Source: Saccharopolyspora spinosa NRRL 18395 (GTDB taxonomy: Bacteria > Actinomycetota > Actinomycetes > Mycobacteriales > Pseudonocardiaceae). Taken from it: a stretch of 64,000 bases of DNA. The DNA is taken from assembly GCF_000194155.1 (NCBI RefSeq), contig NZ_GL877879.1, positions 2,324,520 to 2,388,519 of the forward strand, written 5' to 3'. The translations under genes and the position numbers were made by a program. Below, in pieces: positions 41,701 through 50,763 of this stretch; the stretch's first letter is position 1, and the number at the start of each line of letters is the position of its first letter. The notes beneath the pieces are model-generated. The model ran no database searches and was not told where the DNA came from. It saw only the letters and a list, made by a program, of their open reading frames with translations.

Positions 41701-42293
41701 AACGACTGTTGGTGCGGTTCGCGCTGGTCGCGGCGGCGTTTGCGCTGGTCGCCGGCTGCGCGACCCAAGGCGACGATGCCGTCTCGCAGGGCGGCGGCGG
41801 TGAGTTCACCTTCGTCTCGCCCGGCGGGCAGACCCGCCTCTTCTACCCGCCGGAGCAGCGCGGCCGGGTTTCCGGCATGTCCGGCGAGAGCCTCCTGGAA
41901 CCGAACAAGCAGATCGGGCTGGACGACTTCAAGGACAAGGTCGTCGTCCTGAACATCTGGGGCTCGTGGTGCGGGCCGTGCCGGTCCGAGGCGGACGACC
42001 TGCAGGCGGTGCAGGACAAGACCGCCGCCCAGGGCGTCCAGGTGCTCGGCATCAACGTGCGGGACAGCCAGACGGCCGCCGCGGACTTCAACCGCGACCG
42101 GAAGCTGACCTACCCGTCGATCTTCGACCCCTCGGGTCGCACGCTGCTGGCGCTGCGGCAGTTCCCGCGCAGCACCGTCCCGGCCACGATCGTCCTCGAC
42201 CGGCAGCACCGCGTCGCGGCGGTCTTCCTGACGGAGATGTTGGAGAGCGAGCTGCTCCCCGAAGTCCAGAAGGTCGCCGCCGAACAGAGCTGA
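41697..42293 (+). CDS. TlpA/ResA-like thioredoxin-fold lipoprotein
   Basis: Extracytoplasmic thiol-disulfide oxidoreductase of 198 residues that probably keeps apocytochrome c CXXCH cysteines reduced for heme attachment. The lipobox is ALVAGC (Cys about residue 21). The redox motif is LNIWGSWCGPCRSEADDL (WCGPC at about residue 93), and the cis-Pro region is FPRSTVPATIVLD. ATG 41697 overlaps the phosphatase stop. Electron donor is expected to be CcdA, encoded 295 bases downstream. Confidence 0.94.
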   Translation: MKRLLVRFALVAAAFALVAGCATQGDDAVSQGGGGEFTFVSPGGQTRLFYPPEQRGRVSGMSGESLLEPNKQIGLDDFKDKVVVLNIWGSWCGPCRSEADDLQAVQDKTAAQGVQVLGINVRDSQTAAADFNRDRKLTYPSIFDPSGRTLLALRQFPRSTVPATIVLDRQHRVAAVFLTEMLESELLPEVQKVAAEQS

Positions 42294-42320
42294 GGGTTCC
42301 AGGCCCGTGCCGGTGGTGAG

Positions 42321-42344
42321 CGGCGATTTCACGTGAAATCGCCG
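42321..42344. other. 24-bp perfect palindrome with parS-like core
   Basis: Centred at 42332/42333, with core ATTTCACGTGAAAT flanked by CGGCG/CGCCG. ParB sites in actinobacteria have the core GTTTCACGTGAAAC, so 12 of 14 bases match, the outer pair being A/T instead of G/C. It lies 28 bases after the TlpA stop, so a terminator hairpin is the competing reading. Confidence 0.5.
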
Positions 42345-42588
42345 TTCCGGACACCTCCGTACGTGCAGGTGGTGGCCCGTTCGGAAGCGGGCGCGCGGCT
42401 GGGCTCCGGCCCGGTGTGATGCTCGTCTCCTGGCCGTCCGGAGGAGTGTGCGGTGGTCCCGAAAACGCGGGACCTAAGGCCCTGGCAGGAACGCGTCGTG
42501 CCTGCACAAGGCGTTCACCAGGAAAAATGTGGGCCGGTTCACCGAGCCCGGTGGTAGATCGCCCTCTTGACTTTCCTACCCTCGAAGT

Positions 42589-43371
42589 GTGAACCCCACC
42601 GAGCTCGCCGCGACCGGTCCGCTGCTGTTCGCGGCGGCGATCGCAGCGCTCGCCGGGGCGATCAGCTTCGCCTCGCCCTGCGTGGTGCCGCTGGTGCCCG
42701 GATACCTGGCCTACCTGGCCGGTGTCGTCGGCGCCGAGGCGCCGCCGGTGGACGTCGCGGAGGCCGAGCAAGGCCGCCGCGGGCGCTGGCGGGTCGCCGG
42801 AGCCGCCCTGCTCTTCGTAGCCGGGTTCACCGTTGTCTTCGCCTCGGGAACGCTCATCCTCCTCGGGCTGTCAGACGTGCTGTTGGCCAATGAGCTGCTG
42901 CTGCAGCGCATCGGCGGGGTCGTCACGGTCGCGATGGGGCTGGTCTTCCTCGGTTTCGTGCCCGCCCTGCAGCGCGACGTTCGGCTGCACCGGGTGCCAC
43001 GCGCCGGGGTGTGGGGTGCGCCGCTGCTGGGGGCCGTGTTCGGGCTCGGTTGGACGCCGTGCCTGGGCCCGACGCTGGCCGGGGTCACGTCGGTGGCGAT
43101 CGCCACCGACGCCGGTACCGGCATGGCGGTCCGCGGCGTACTGCTCGTCCTGGCCTACTGCGTGGGCCTGGGGTTGCCGTTCGTGGTGCTGGCGATCGGG
43201 GCCCGGTGGGCGATCCGAAGCGCCGGCTGGTTGCGTCGGCGTGCCCGCGCCATCCAGATCGCGGGTGGCGTGCTGCTGGTGGTGGTGGGCCTGCTGCTCG
43301 TCACCGGTTTGTGGGGAGAGCTGATCGCGGTGCTGCGTGGTCCGATCGCTGGTTTCGAGACGCCGATCTGA
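42589..43371 (+). CDS. ccdA: Cytochrome c biogenesis protein CcdA
   Basis: Membrane thiol transporter passing reducing equivalents from cytoplasmic thioredoxin to the TlpA/ResA protein. The protein is 260 residues with six helices. First redox Cys in ISFASPCVVPLVPGYLAYL (about residue 27), second in LGWTPCLGPTLAGV (about residue 157). GTG 42589 has TACCCT about 10 bases upstream and no Shine-Dalgarno, so it may be leaderless and start a new unit. It overlaps resB by one base (TGATG). Confidence 0.95.
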   Translation: MNPTELAATGPLLFAAAIAALAGAISFASPCVVPLVPGYLAYLAGVVGAEAPPVDVAEAEQGRRGRWRVAGAALLFVAGFTVVFASGTLILLGLSDVLLANELLLQRIGGVVTVAMGLVFLGFVPALQRDVRLHRVPRAGVWGAPLLGAVFGLGWTPCLGPTLAGVTSVAIATDAGTGMAVRGVLLVLAYCVGLGLPFVVLAIGARWAIRSAGWLRRRARAIQIAGGVLLVVVGLLLVTGLWGELIAVLRGPIAGFETPI

Positions 43372-44993
43372 TGCCCGGATTCCTCAACGCGACCCTGGCG
43401 TTCCTGCGCAACACCTGGCGCGGGCTGACCTCGATGCGCACCGCGCTGGTGCTGCTGTTCCTGCTCGCGCTCGCCGCGCTGCCCGGTGCGCTGATCCCGC
43501 AGCGCTCGCTGAACCAGAGCGAAGTGGACCGGTACTTCAGGGATTACCCGAATCTCGCGCCGATCCTGGACAAGCTCGGTGCGTTCGAGGTGTTCAGTTC
43601 GGTCTGGTTCGCCTCCATCTACGTGCTGCTGTTCATCTCGCTGATCGGTTGCCTGCTGCCGCGCTGCTGGGAGTACTACAAGCAGTGGCGCAGCAAGCCG
43701 GTCCGGACGCCGCGCAACCTCGGCCGGATGCCGCACTACGAGCAGGCCACCCTCGACGCCTCGGTCGACGAGGTGATGACCTCCGCACGCAAGCGGCTGC
43801 GCGGCTGGCGCATGGTCGAACGCGAAGAGGCCGATGGCGCGCTTTCGATCAGCGCCGAGCGGGGTTTCCTGCGGGAGATCGGCAACCTCGTCTTCCACTT
43901 CGCCCTGGTGGGCATGCTCATCGGCGTCGCAGGCGGCAAGCTGTACGGCTACGAGGGCCAGGTCATCGTGGTCGCCGACGGCTCCGAGTTCTGCAACTCC
44001 GGGACCTACAACTACGACTCCTTCCGCGCCGGGCTCACCGTCGACGGCACCCAGCTCAACCCGTTCTGCGTGCGCCTCAACGACTTCGAGGTGAAGTACC
44101 AGCCGACGGGGCAGGTCGAGAGCTACCGCGTCGACATGCAGTACCAGGCCGGTGGCGACCTCGACACCAACACCTGGCAGCCCTACCTGCTGCAGGTCAA
44201 CCACCCGCTGCGCATCGTCGGCGACCGCGTCTACCTGTCCGGCAACGGCTACGCCCCGAAGTTCACGGTCACCTTCCCCGACGGCCAGCAGCGCACCGGG
44301 CTCATCCAGTGGCAGCCGGTTTCCATTCAGACGATGCTGTCGCAGGGCGCCACCAAGTTCGACCCGCCGGGCGTGCAGGACGAGGCGCAGCGGCGGCAGA
44401 GCCAGCTCGCGATCACCGGCCTGTTCGCGCCGACCGCCACCTTCGACGGCAAAGTCCTGAGCTCCGGCTTCCCGGACCTGCTCGATCCGGCCGTGGCCGT
44501 GGACGTGCTGCGCGGCGACCTCGGCCTCGACTCCGGACGCGGCCAGTCGATCTTCAGCGTCGACCAGTCGATGGTGGACCAGGGCAGGCTCAAGCGGGTC
44601 GCCCGGCAGAACCTGCGCCCCGGCGAGGAGATCCGCCTCGACGACGGCACCAGGGTCCACTTCGACGGTGTCGAGCGCTGGGCCAACCTGCAGGTCTCGC
44701 ACGACCCGTTCCAGCCGTGGGTGCTCGGCTTCGCCATCGCGATCATCTTCGGCATCGGCACCTCGCTGACCATCAAGCGCCGCCGGGTGTGGGTCCGTGC
44801 GGTGCCGAGCCCGGAACCGGATGATTCCCGTTCCGCGCGTACCGTTGTCGAAGTCGGCGGACTCGCCCGGACCGATCAGGCCGGTTATGGCGAGGAGTTC
44901 ACCAGGCTTACCGCCGACCTGCTCGGCACGGGTGTCGATCACTCGCCGCAGTCACGCGCGGTCGCCGGGTCCGCGCGCGAAAGGAAGAGCTGA
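43371..44993 (+). CDS. resB: ResB-like cytochrome c biogenesis protein
   Basis: System II heme-handling subunit of 540 residues that works with CcsB to move and ligate heme. Helices occur at about residues 20-40 (TALVLLFLLALAALPGALIP), 72-92 (VWFASIYVLLFISLIGCLLP) and 165-185 (GNLVFHFALVGMLIGVAGG). A large extracytoplasmic domain of about 250 residues follows, and the last helix is PWVLGFAIAIIFGIGTSL. The conserved His is in VFHFALVG. The C-terminal tail of about 55 residues is polar. It overlaps both neighbours by TGATG-type junctions. Confidence 0.94.
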   Translation: MPGFLNATLAFLRNTWRGLTSMRTALVLLFLLALAALPGALIPQRSLNQSEVDRYFRDYPNLAPILDKLGAFEVFSSVWFASIYVLLFISLIGCLLPRCWEYYKQWRSKPVRTPRNLGRMPHYEQATLDASVDEVMTSARKRLRGWRMVEREEADGALSISAERGFLREIGNLVFHFALVGMLIGVAGGKLYGYEGQVIVVADGSEFCNSGTYNYDSFRAGLTVDGTQLNPFCVRLNDFEVKYQPTGQVESYRVDMQYQAGGDLDTNTWQPYLLQVNHPLRIVGDRVYLSGNGYAPKFTVTFPDGQQRTGLIQWQPVSIQTMLSQGATKFDPPGVQDEAQRRQSQLAITGLFAPTATFDGKVLSSGFPDLLDPAVAVDVLRGDLGLDSGRGQSIFSVDQSMVDQGRLKRVARQNLRPGEEIRLDDGTRVHFDGVERWANLQVSHDPFQPWVLGFAIAIIFGIGTSLTIKRRRVWVRAVPSPEPDDSRSARTVVEVGGLARTDQAGYGEEFTRLTADLLGTGVDHSPQSRAVAGSARERKS

Positions 44994-45991
44994 TGCCGGT
45001 CAATCAGACGCTGTCGACTTACAGCGACATGGCGTACGCGACCTCCGTGGTCGTCTACATCGCCGCGATGTTGCTGTACTTCGGGGAATTCGCTTACGGC
45101 AGGACCGGGGCGGGAGTCCGCAAGCGCGAGTCGGCGCTGGTCAACGCCGGTGGAGGGGCCACCTCGACCCCGGTGATCGGGCACGTTGAGACCCCGCAGA
45201 AGCGCCCGCTGAGCGAGCGCCTCGGCGGCATGGCCGTCGCCATGACCGTGCTCGGCGCGTTGGTGCACGCTGCTTCCCTTCTGCTGCGCGGTTTCGCCAC
45301 CGGCCGGGTGCCGTGGGGCAACATGTACGAGTTCGGTTCGGCGATCTGCCTGGCCGCGGTGGTCGCCTGGGGCATCGTGCTGTTCCGGCAGCTGCGCGCC
45401 GAGCGCCGCGAGGCCACCCCGACGCAGCTGCGTGGACTCGGTGGCTTCCTGATGCTGCCGGTGATCCTGCTGCTGTTCCTGTCCGGCACGGTGCTCTACG
45501 CCAAGGCCGCCCCGCTGCAGCCGGCGCTGCAGTCCTACTGGATCGTGATCCACGTCGCGGCGGCTATCGTCTCCAGCGGTGTCCTGCTCTTCGCTGGTGT
45601 GGCCAGCGTGCTTTACCTGCTGCGGTGCCGTTTCGAGAACAACCCGCTGAAGCTGGCCAAGTTCGGCTCCCGGCTCCCGACCAGCCAGGCGCTGGACCGG
45701 ATGGCCTACCGCGCCACCGTGATCATCTTCCCGGTCTGGACATTCGCGATCGTTGCCGGCGCGATCTGGGCGGAGGCCGCCTGGGGCCGGTTCTGGGGCT
45801 GGGACCCGAAGGAGACCTGCTCGTTCGTCGCGTGGGTCGTCTACGCCGCGTACCTGCACGCCCGCGCGACCGCCGGCTGGCGGGGCGTCCGGGCCGCGTG
45901 GATCAACATCTTCGGTCTGGCCGTCATGATCTTCAACCTGTTTTTCATCAACATCGTCGTCGCCGGGCTTCACTCGTACGCTGGACTGTGA
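44993..45991 (+). CDS. ccsB: Cytochrome c biogenesis protein CcsB (CcsA/ResC family)
   Basis: Heme-channel subunit of the System II synthase, 332 residues, about eight helices. The Trp-rich heme motif is WGRFWGWDPKETCSFVAWVV (residues about 262-281). Conserved His residues are in LVHAASLLLRG, IVIHVAAAIV and AAYLHARAT. PWGNMYEFGSAI is another family block. It overlaps resB (TGATG). Together with ccdA, resB and the TlpA gene it forms a full cytochrome c assembly set, suited to a bcc-aa3 respiratory chain. Confidence 0.96.
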   Translation: MPVNQTLSTYSDMAYATSVVVYIAAMLLYFGEFAYGRTGAGVRKRESALVNAGGGATSTPVIGHVETPQKRPLSERLGGMAVAMTVLGALVHAASLLLRGFATGRVPWGNMYEFGSAICLAAVVAWGIVLFRQLRAERREATPTQLRGLGGFLMLPVILLLFLSGTVLYAKAAPLQPALQSYWIVIHVAAAIVSSGVLLFAGVASVLYLLRCRFENNPLKLAKFGSRLPTSQALDRMAYRATVIIFPVWTFAIVAGAIWAEAAWGRFWGWDPKETCSFVAWVVYAAYLHARATAGWRGVRAAWINIFGLAVMIFNLFFINIVVAGLHSYAGL

Positions 45992-46229
45992 GTTCGTGAT
46001 CTGCGTCGACCGGTGCGCCGCCGCGAATCGGCCGCAACGGCCGCATTTCCCGGCGCGCCGTCCGCCACCTGCGCAGTTCGGGCTTCCCGTGCGGGAACCG
46101 TCGGCGGAAATGACCTGCCACCCCCGGTGACTTGTAGGTATATCTGGGACTACCGTGCCTTGCGGAGGACGGGGAGATCTCGATTCGGTCCGGCAGGGCC
46201 CGACTCGATTGTCTGGAGGGACGGCAACG

Positions 46230-47816
46230 GTGACCGGTCAGTACGAAGAGCCCGGAGCGCGGCGCGAGACGGGTATCGCCTCGACGCAGGCCGACGGTGC
46301 GGTCGCCGAGCCGCAAACCACGGGCAACGGCGCCGCGTCGGCTCCGGACGGTCAGTACGTCGAGCCCACGACGTCGCCGGGGCAACCGCACCCGGCCCCC
46401 GAGCACCCGACACCGTCCTACACGGACCCGGCGCAGCCAGGGCAGTCCGGCGCTTACTCGATGGGCGACGCGCCGCAGCCGTACTACCCGGGAGGTGCGC
46501 CGAGCGGCGCCGCAGCACCGCCGCCGTACGCCGACCCGAACCAGTCCGGCCCGCGGCAGTTCCCGCCGGGGCCAGCCGCCGGTCCGCAGCAGCAGCCGAA
46601 CACCTCGGGTCCGCACCCGGTGCCCGGAGCGCAGTCGGGTCCCTACTCGGTTTCCGGCGGACCCTCCGGACCGTTGCCGCCAGTTTCCGGTGGGCAGTCC
46701 GGGCCGTACGCGCCGGTGTCCGGTGGGCAGTCCGGGCCGTACCCGACCGCGGGCGAGCAGCCTGTCCCCGCGCACCCGTACGCGCCGCAGAACCCGCAGG
46801 GCGGGCCGCAACCGGGCCCGCAGCAGTCGTTTTCGTCATACACCCAGGCTGCCCCGTCCGGCGGCACCGGGGATCAGCCATTCGGCCAGGACCTCTCGTC
46901 CGCTCAGCTGCTCCGGCCGACCAAACGGTCACCCCAATCGGGCTGGCGCAAAGCCGTCTTCCTGGCCAGCGGCAAGACCGTGAACCTCGGTGAGGGGCCG
47001 GCCGATCGGCGGCGCCGCGAGCTGATCGCCCGGATCAACCAGCCGCTGCAGGGCTGCTACAAGATCGCGATGCTGAGCCTCAAGGGCGGTGTCGGCAAGA
47101 CCACGACCACCGCGACGCTCGGCTCCACCTTCTCGTCGCTGCGCGGTGACCGGGTGATCGCCGTCGACGCGAACCCGGACCGCGGCACGCTGAGCCAGAA
47201 GATCCCGCTGGAAACCACCGCGACCGTGCGGCACCTGCTGCGCGACGCGCACCGGATCCGCAAGTACAGCGACGTCCGCTCCTACACCTCGCAGGGGCCG
47301 AGCCGACTGGAGATCCTCGCCAGCGAACAGGATCCGGCCGTTTCCGAAGCGTTCAGCGAAGACGATTACCGGCGCACTGTCACGCTGCTGGAGCACTTCT
47401 ACAACGTCGTGCTGACCGACTGCGGCACCGGCCTGATGCACTCCGCGATGAAGGGCGTGCTGGACCTGGCGGACTCGCTGGTCATCGTGTCGCCCAGCTC
47501 GATCGACGGGGCGCGCAGCGCTTCGGCCACATTGGACTGGCTGGAGGCGCACGGCTACGGCGACCTGGTGTCCCGGTCCGTCGCGGTGATCAACTCGGTG
47601 CGCCCGGGGTCCGGCAAGGTCGACGTGGACAAGTTGGCCGCGCACTTCGGGGCTCGCTGCCGCGCGGTTTCGAAGATCCCGTTCGACCCGCACCTGGAAG
47701 AAGGCGCGGAGGTGGAGCTGGATCGGCTCGACGCGCCTACCCGGATGGCGCTGCTGGAACTGGCCGCGATCGTGGCCGACGACTTCCCGCACGCCCCCGG
47801 CCGCAACCGGGGCTGA
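46230..47816 (+). CDS. MinD/ParA-like ATPase with long disordered N terminus (Rv0530-like)
   Basis: A 528-residue protein. The first ~230 residues are Pro/Gly/Ser/Gln-rich with imperfect repeats (VSGGQSGPY appears at DNA 46690-46743 as near-identical copies). The C-terminal ~290 residues are a deviant Walker ATPase: LSLKGGVGKTTTTATLGSTF, VIAVDANPDRGTLSQKI and VVLTDCGTGLMHSAMKGVL. The domain resembles the ATPases beside type VII secretion systems (EspI-like) and Rv0530. GTG 46230, with GGAGGG at 46214-46219, is the likely start. Position directly after ccsB matches Rv0529-Rv0530. Partner and cargo are unknown. Confidence 0.87.
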   Translation: MTGQYEEPGARRETGIASTQADGAVAEPQTTGNGAASAPDGQYVEPTTSPGQPHPAPEHPTPSYTDPAQPGQSGAYSMGDAPQPYYPGGAPSGAAAPPPYADPNQSGPRQFPPGPAAGPQQQPNTSGPHPVPGAQSGPYSVSGGPSGPLPPVSGGQSGPYAPVSGGQSGPYPTAGEQPVPAHPYAPQNPQGGPQPGPQQSFSSYTQAAPSGGTGDQPFGQDLSSAQLLRPTKRSPQSGWRKAVFLASGKTVNLGEGPADRRRRELIARINQPLQGCYKIAMLSLKGGVGKTTTTATLGSTFSSLRGDRVIAVDANPDRGTLSQKIPLETTATVRHLLRDAHRIRKYSDVRSYTSQGPSRLEILASEQDPAVSEAFSEDDYRRTVTLLEHFYNVVLTDCGTGLMHSAMKGVLDLADSLVIVSPSSIDGARSASATLDWLEAHGYGDLVSRSVAVINSVRPGSGKVDVDKLAAHFGARCRAVSKIPFDPHLEEGAEVELDRLDAPTRMALLELAAIVADDFPHAPGRNRG

Positions 47817-47858
47817 TGTCGCGTTAGTGTGGGCGCTGCCGCCCCACCAACGGCACGC

Positions 47859-48050
47859 TCAGTCGTCCTCTCCGGATCGCGGCTTGCGCTGCTGCTCGCC
47901 GAGCCGGCGCAGGAACTCGGGGTCGTCGTCCGGAGCGATGGGGGCCTGCCGGGGACGTCGCCCTGCCACCCCAGTCGCCTGGGGGCCGAAGGCCTTCCAC
48001 ATCAGCACGACGACGGTGAGCGCGCCGATCGCTGCCAGGACGTAGATCAT
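47859..48050 (-). CDS. Small single-pass membrane protein
   Basis: A 63-residue protein, no family recognised. The N-terminal helix MIYVLAAIGALTVVVLMWKA is followed by a polar, Arg/Pro-rich cytoplasmic tail (DDDPEFLRRLGEQQRK). ATG at 48050 has TGGAGG 8 bases before it; the in-frame GTG three codons upstream is an alternative. Ends 43 bases from the convergent ParA-like gene. The tail DPEFLRRL is a likely protein-contact segment. Confidence 0.65.
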   Translation of the reverse strand: MIYVLAAIGALTVVVLMWKAFGPQATGVAGRRPRQAPIAPDDDPEFLRRLGEQQRKPRSGEDD

Positions 48051-48270
48051 CGTGGCCACCTCCAACTGTTCCGCTTTCGAGATTAGCCAATCCCGGGTGC
48101 GGTTGTCGTAGTCGCAGGTGGCACTGCCGATGGCGGATCCAGGTGGCGCCTCGCGTGGTGGGCGAGGAGCCACCTGGATCGGCGGTCGCCGGGACCGCCG
48201 GCGATTCTTCAGATCTTCGGTGGCGGGGTGCTCTCCGGCGGTCGAGGCGCCGGGTCGCACCGATCGCCGC

Positions 48271-48483
48271 TCAGGACGACCGGTCGACGTCGTTGGTCAG
48301 CTCGGCCAGCAGGGTGCGGACCTCGGACTCGCGGAAGCGGCGGTGGCCGCCGGGGGTCCGGATGGAGCCGATCCGGCCGGCCGTCGCCCACCGGGTCACG
48401 GTCTTGGGATCGACCCGGAAGAGCGCGGGGGTGAGGAGCTGCTCCTGACCGTTCTGGCGAGGCTGTTGGGTCGTCGCGGTCAC
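48271..48483 (-). CDS. bldC: BldC homologue with a shortened helix-turn-helix
   Basis: A 70-residue MerR-type winged-helix protein. The segment LFRVDPKTVTRWATAGRIGS, then IRTPGGHRRFRESEVRTLLA, is highly similar to Streptomyces BldC, which represses premature development. GTG at 48483 is preceded by GGAGGT at ideal spacing. Streptomyces BldC reads LLTPAEVATMFRVDPKT, whereas this protein reads LLTPALFRVDPKT, so four residues of the first HTH helix are missing through an in-frame 12-base deletion. The other HTH gene of the window (16698-16922) keeps the equivalent AEVAKLM. DNA binding may therefore be altered, unless the deletion is a sequence error. Confidence 0.85.
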   Translation of the reverse strand: MTATTQQPRQNGQEQLLTPALFRVDPKTVTRWATAGRIGSIRTPGGHRRFRESEVRTLLAELTNDVDRSS

Positions 48484-48657
48484 AGGTGACCTCCACGTTG
48501 CGAGTAGTGGTTTTTCGGGCATTCCGGTCGCATCCTGGCACCTCGATGGTCAGGTACTCGAACATTTGGGTTTAGGTAAAGGGAAGGTAAGGGACGAAAA
48601 CGGCGCTTCGGGCGGGGCCCCACTGGGCGCAGCTCTGTTTGCTCTAACCTGGATGAC

Positions 48658-48972
48658 GTGCAGGAACAGCAAGGAGTCGGAACTGTGGACCAGGGCTCGA
48701 AGCCGAACCTCGCGCGCGACATCGTGCTCTACACCGCCGCCAGGTTTGGCATGGTGGCTGCGGTGGCCGCGGTGTTGATGCTGGTGCACGTCCCCGCCCT
48801 GGTCGCGCTCGCGGTGTCCGTAGTGGTCGTGATGCCGTTGTCGATGCTCGTGTTCGGTCCGCTGCGCCGCAGGGTCGCCGTCGGCATGGCGGAACGTGCG
48901 GCCGAACGCCGGGAGCGCCGAGAAGAGCTCCGCGCGCAGCTGCGCGGCGAGAGAACTTCGGAAGCCCAGTGA
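48658..48972 (+). CDS. DUF4229 domain-containing membrane protein
   Basis: A 104-residue protein with two transmembrane helices (FGMVAAVAAVLMLVHVPALV and VALAVSVVVVMPLSMLVFG) followed by a highly charged helix (MAERAAERRERREELRAQLR) at the C terminus, the usual layout of DUF4229. GTG 48658 follows TAACCT (-10-like) by about 10 bases, so the message may be leaderless. The stop overlaps the PLP enzyme gene (GTGA). Function unknown. Confidence 0.8.
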   Translation: MQEQQGVGTVDQGSKPNLARDIVLYTAARFGMVAAVAAVLMLVHVPALVALAVSVVVVMPLSMLVFGPLRRRVAVGMAERAAERRERREELRAQLRGERTSEAQ

Positions 48973-50072
48973 TCGACAGCACCCAACTCGACCGTTCCTG
49001 CACCCGAACGCGCAGCTGGACCAGCGAAGCGGTCCGCATCATCGAGGCCGACGCGAACCGCAGCGCGGACACCCACCTGCTGCGCTTTTCGCTGCCCGCG
49101 GAGTGGGGCGTCGAGCTTTACCTCAAGGATGAGTCAACACATCCGACTGGTTCGCTCAAGCACCGGTTGGCCAGATCGCTGTTCCTGTACGCGATCTGCA
49201 ACGGTTGGGTGACGGAAAACACGCCGGTCATCGAGGCATCGTCGGGCTCCACGGCGGTTTCCGAGGCCTACTTCGCTCGCCTGCTGGGTTTGCCATTCAT
49301 TGCGGTGATGCCCCGATCCACCAGCCGCGAGAAGGTGTCGCTCATCGAGTGGCAGGGCGGCCGCTGCCACTTCGTGGACGAGCCGGGCGCGATCTACACC
49401 GAGTCCCGCAGGTTGGCCACCGAGCTCGGCGGCCACTTCATGGACCAGTTCACTAACGCCGAGCGGGCCACCGACTGGCGTGGCAACAACAACATCGCCG
49501 AGTCGATCTTCGAGCAGCTCGCGCTGGAACCGCACGCCGAACCGGCGTGGGTGGTGGTCGGTGCGGGCACCGGCGGCACCAGCGCGACGATCGGGCGCTA
49601 TCTGCGTTACCGCAGGCACAACACGCAACTGGCCGTCGTGGACCCCGAGCACTCGGTGTTCTTCGACGCCTGGCGGGACGGCGACCCGACGCGCACCAGC
49701 GACTCCGGGTCGCTGATCGAGGGCATCGGGCGGCCGCGGGTGGAGCCGTCGTTCGTCGGACAGGCGATCGACCGGATGATCAAGGTGCCGGACGCGGCAT
49801 CGATCGCCACGATCCGCTGGGTCGAAAAAGTTCTGGGGCGGCGCGTCGGCGGCTCCACCGGGACGAGCCTGTGGGGCGTGTTCGGCCTGGTGTCGGAGAT
49901 GATCCGGCAGGGCCGCAGCGGCAGCATCGTGACGCTGCTCTGCGACGGCGGGGAACGCTACACGCACACTTATTACGACGACGAATGGGTCGCCGAGCGC
50001 GGCCTGGACCTGACCGTGCCGACCAAGATCCTGGAGCACTTCCACGCCACCGGCGAGTTCCGGGCAGACTGA
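48969..50072 (+). CDS. PLP-dependent cysteine synthase family protein (Cds1-like)
   Basis: Fold-type II PLP enzyme of 367 residues resembling M. tuberculosis Rv3684 (Cds1, L-cysteine desulfhydrase releasing sulfide). The PLP Lys is in DESTHPTGSLKHRLARSLF (about residue 57). The phosphate/substrate loop is IEASSGSTAVSEAY and the PLP-phosphate Gly loop VVGAGTGGTSATIGRY. GTG 48969 overlaps the DUF4229 stop. Desulfhydrase versus synthase activity cannot be decided from these motifs. Confidence 0.87.
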   Translation: MIDSTQLDRSCTRTRSWTSEAVRIIEADANRSADTHLLRFSLPAEWGVELYLKDESTHPTGSLKHRLARSLFLYAICNGWVTENTPVIEASSGSTAVSEAYFARLLGLPFIAVMPRSTSREKVSLIEWQGGRCHFVDEPGAIYTESRRLATELGGHFMDQFTNAERATDWRGNNNIAESIFEQLALEPHAEPAWVVVGAGTGGTSATIGRYLRYRRHNTQLAVVDPEHSVFFDAWRDGDPTRTSDSGSLIEGIGRPRVEPSFVGQAIDRMIKVPDAASIATIRWVEKVLGRRVGGSTGTSLWGVFGLVSEMIRQGRSGSIVTLLCDGGERYTHTYYDDEWVAERGLDLTVPTKILEHFHATGEFRAD

Positions 50073-50099
50073 GTGCGGAGCCCATGCGGAAAGGTTGGT

Positions 50100-50672
50100 G
50101 TGTCGGTGAGGCGTTGGGGTTGGCTTTCCGCGGTCGCACTGCTCGGAATGGTGGCCGGCTGCACGCCCGGCGAGCAGACTCCGCCGGCCGCCGCGCCGAC
50201 GACGCAGACCACTTCGGCGGAGGAGTCCACGACGGAATCCGCGGCGCCGTCGATCACCCGGAACGTGCCGCCCGAACAGCGGAAACGGCTGGCAGACCTG
50301 CCTGTCGACCAGCTCTGCGGGCTGGTCGACCAGGACGAGCTGAGCGTGCTGGCGTTCCCGATGGAAAGCGGCGCCGCGCGGGAGGTCGGGTTCGATCCGC
50401 CGGTCCGCGGCTGCACCTTCCAGGCCCGGTCCGGCGGGCGTTCCGTGGTGATCGGCGCCCAACCGGTGGGTTTCGCGAAGCTCGGTCGCGACCAGGTGGA
50501 TCTGGGCACCGTCCGCGGGACGCGGACTATACACGCGAACGACTGCACCGTCTTCGCAGGTGTGGCGGGCGCAACGCTGCAGGTCGCGGTGACGGCGAGC
50601 GAAGTGGGTACCGACCAGTGCGAGAAAGCACAGCACATCGCGCAATACGTGCTCGCCGCCGTCGTGGTGTGA
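50100..50672 (+). CDS. DUF3558-like lipoprotein
   Basis: A 190-residue predicted lipoprotein. The signal peptide is WLSAVALLGMVAGCTPGEQ (lipobox Cys about residue 19), then a Thr/Ser/Glu linker. The globular domain carries DQLCGLVDQDELSVLAFPME and VRGCTFQARSGG, with a third Cys in NDCTVFAG, typical of DUF3558 proteins, which use disulfides outside the membrane. GTG 50100 or 50106 is the likely start. Function unknown. Confidence 0.82.
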   Translation: MSVRRWGWLSAVALLGMVAGCTPGEQTPPAAAPTTQTTSAEESTTESAAPSITRNVPPEQRKRLADLPVDQLCGLVDQDELSVLAFPMESGAAREVGFDPPVRGCTFQARSGGRSVVIGAQPVGFAKLGRDQVDLGTVRGTRTIHANDCTVFAGVAGATLQVAVTASEVGTDQCEKAQHIAQYVLAAVVV

Positions 50673-50763
50673 CCTGGTTTCGGAGCGTGTGGCTCCGTTG
50701 GGCGTGCGGAAATGCCGATACGGCTCGATGACGGTCGCGCGCATCGCTGTCGGTGACTTGAGT

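Noticed and set aside
46690..46745. Repeats in the ParA-like gene as a CRISPR or mobile repeat
   Set aside because: The copies encode an in-frame Gly/Ser/Pro-rich disordered peptide (VSGGQSGPY) and lack spacer structure.
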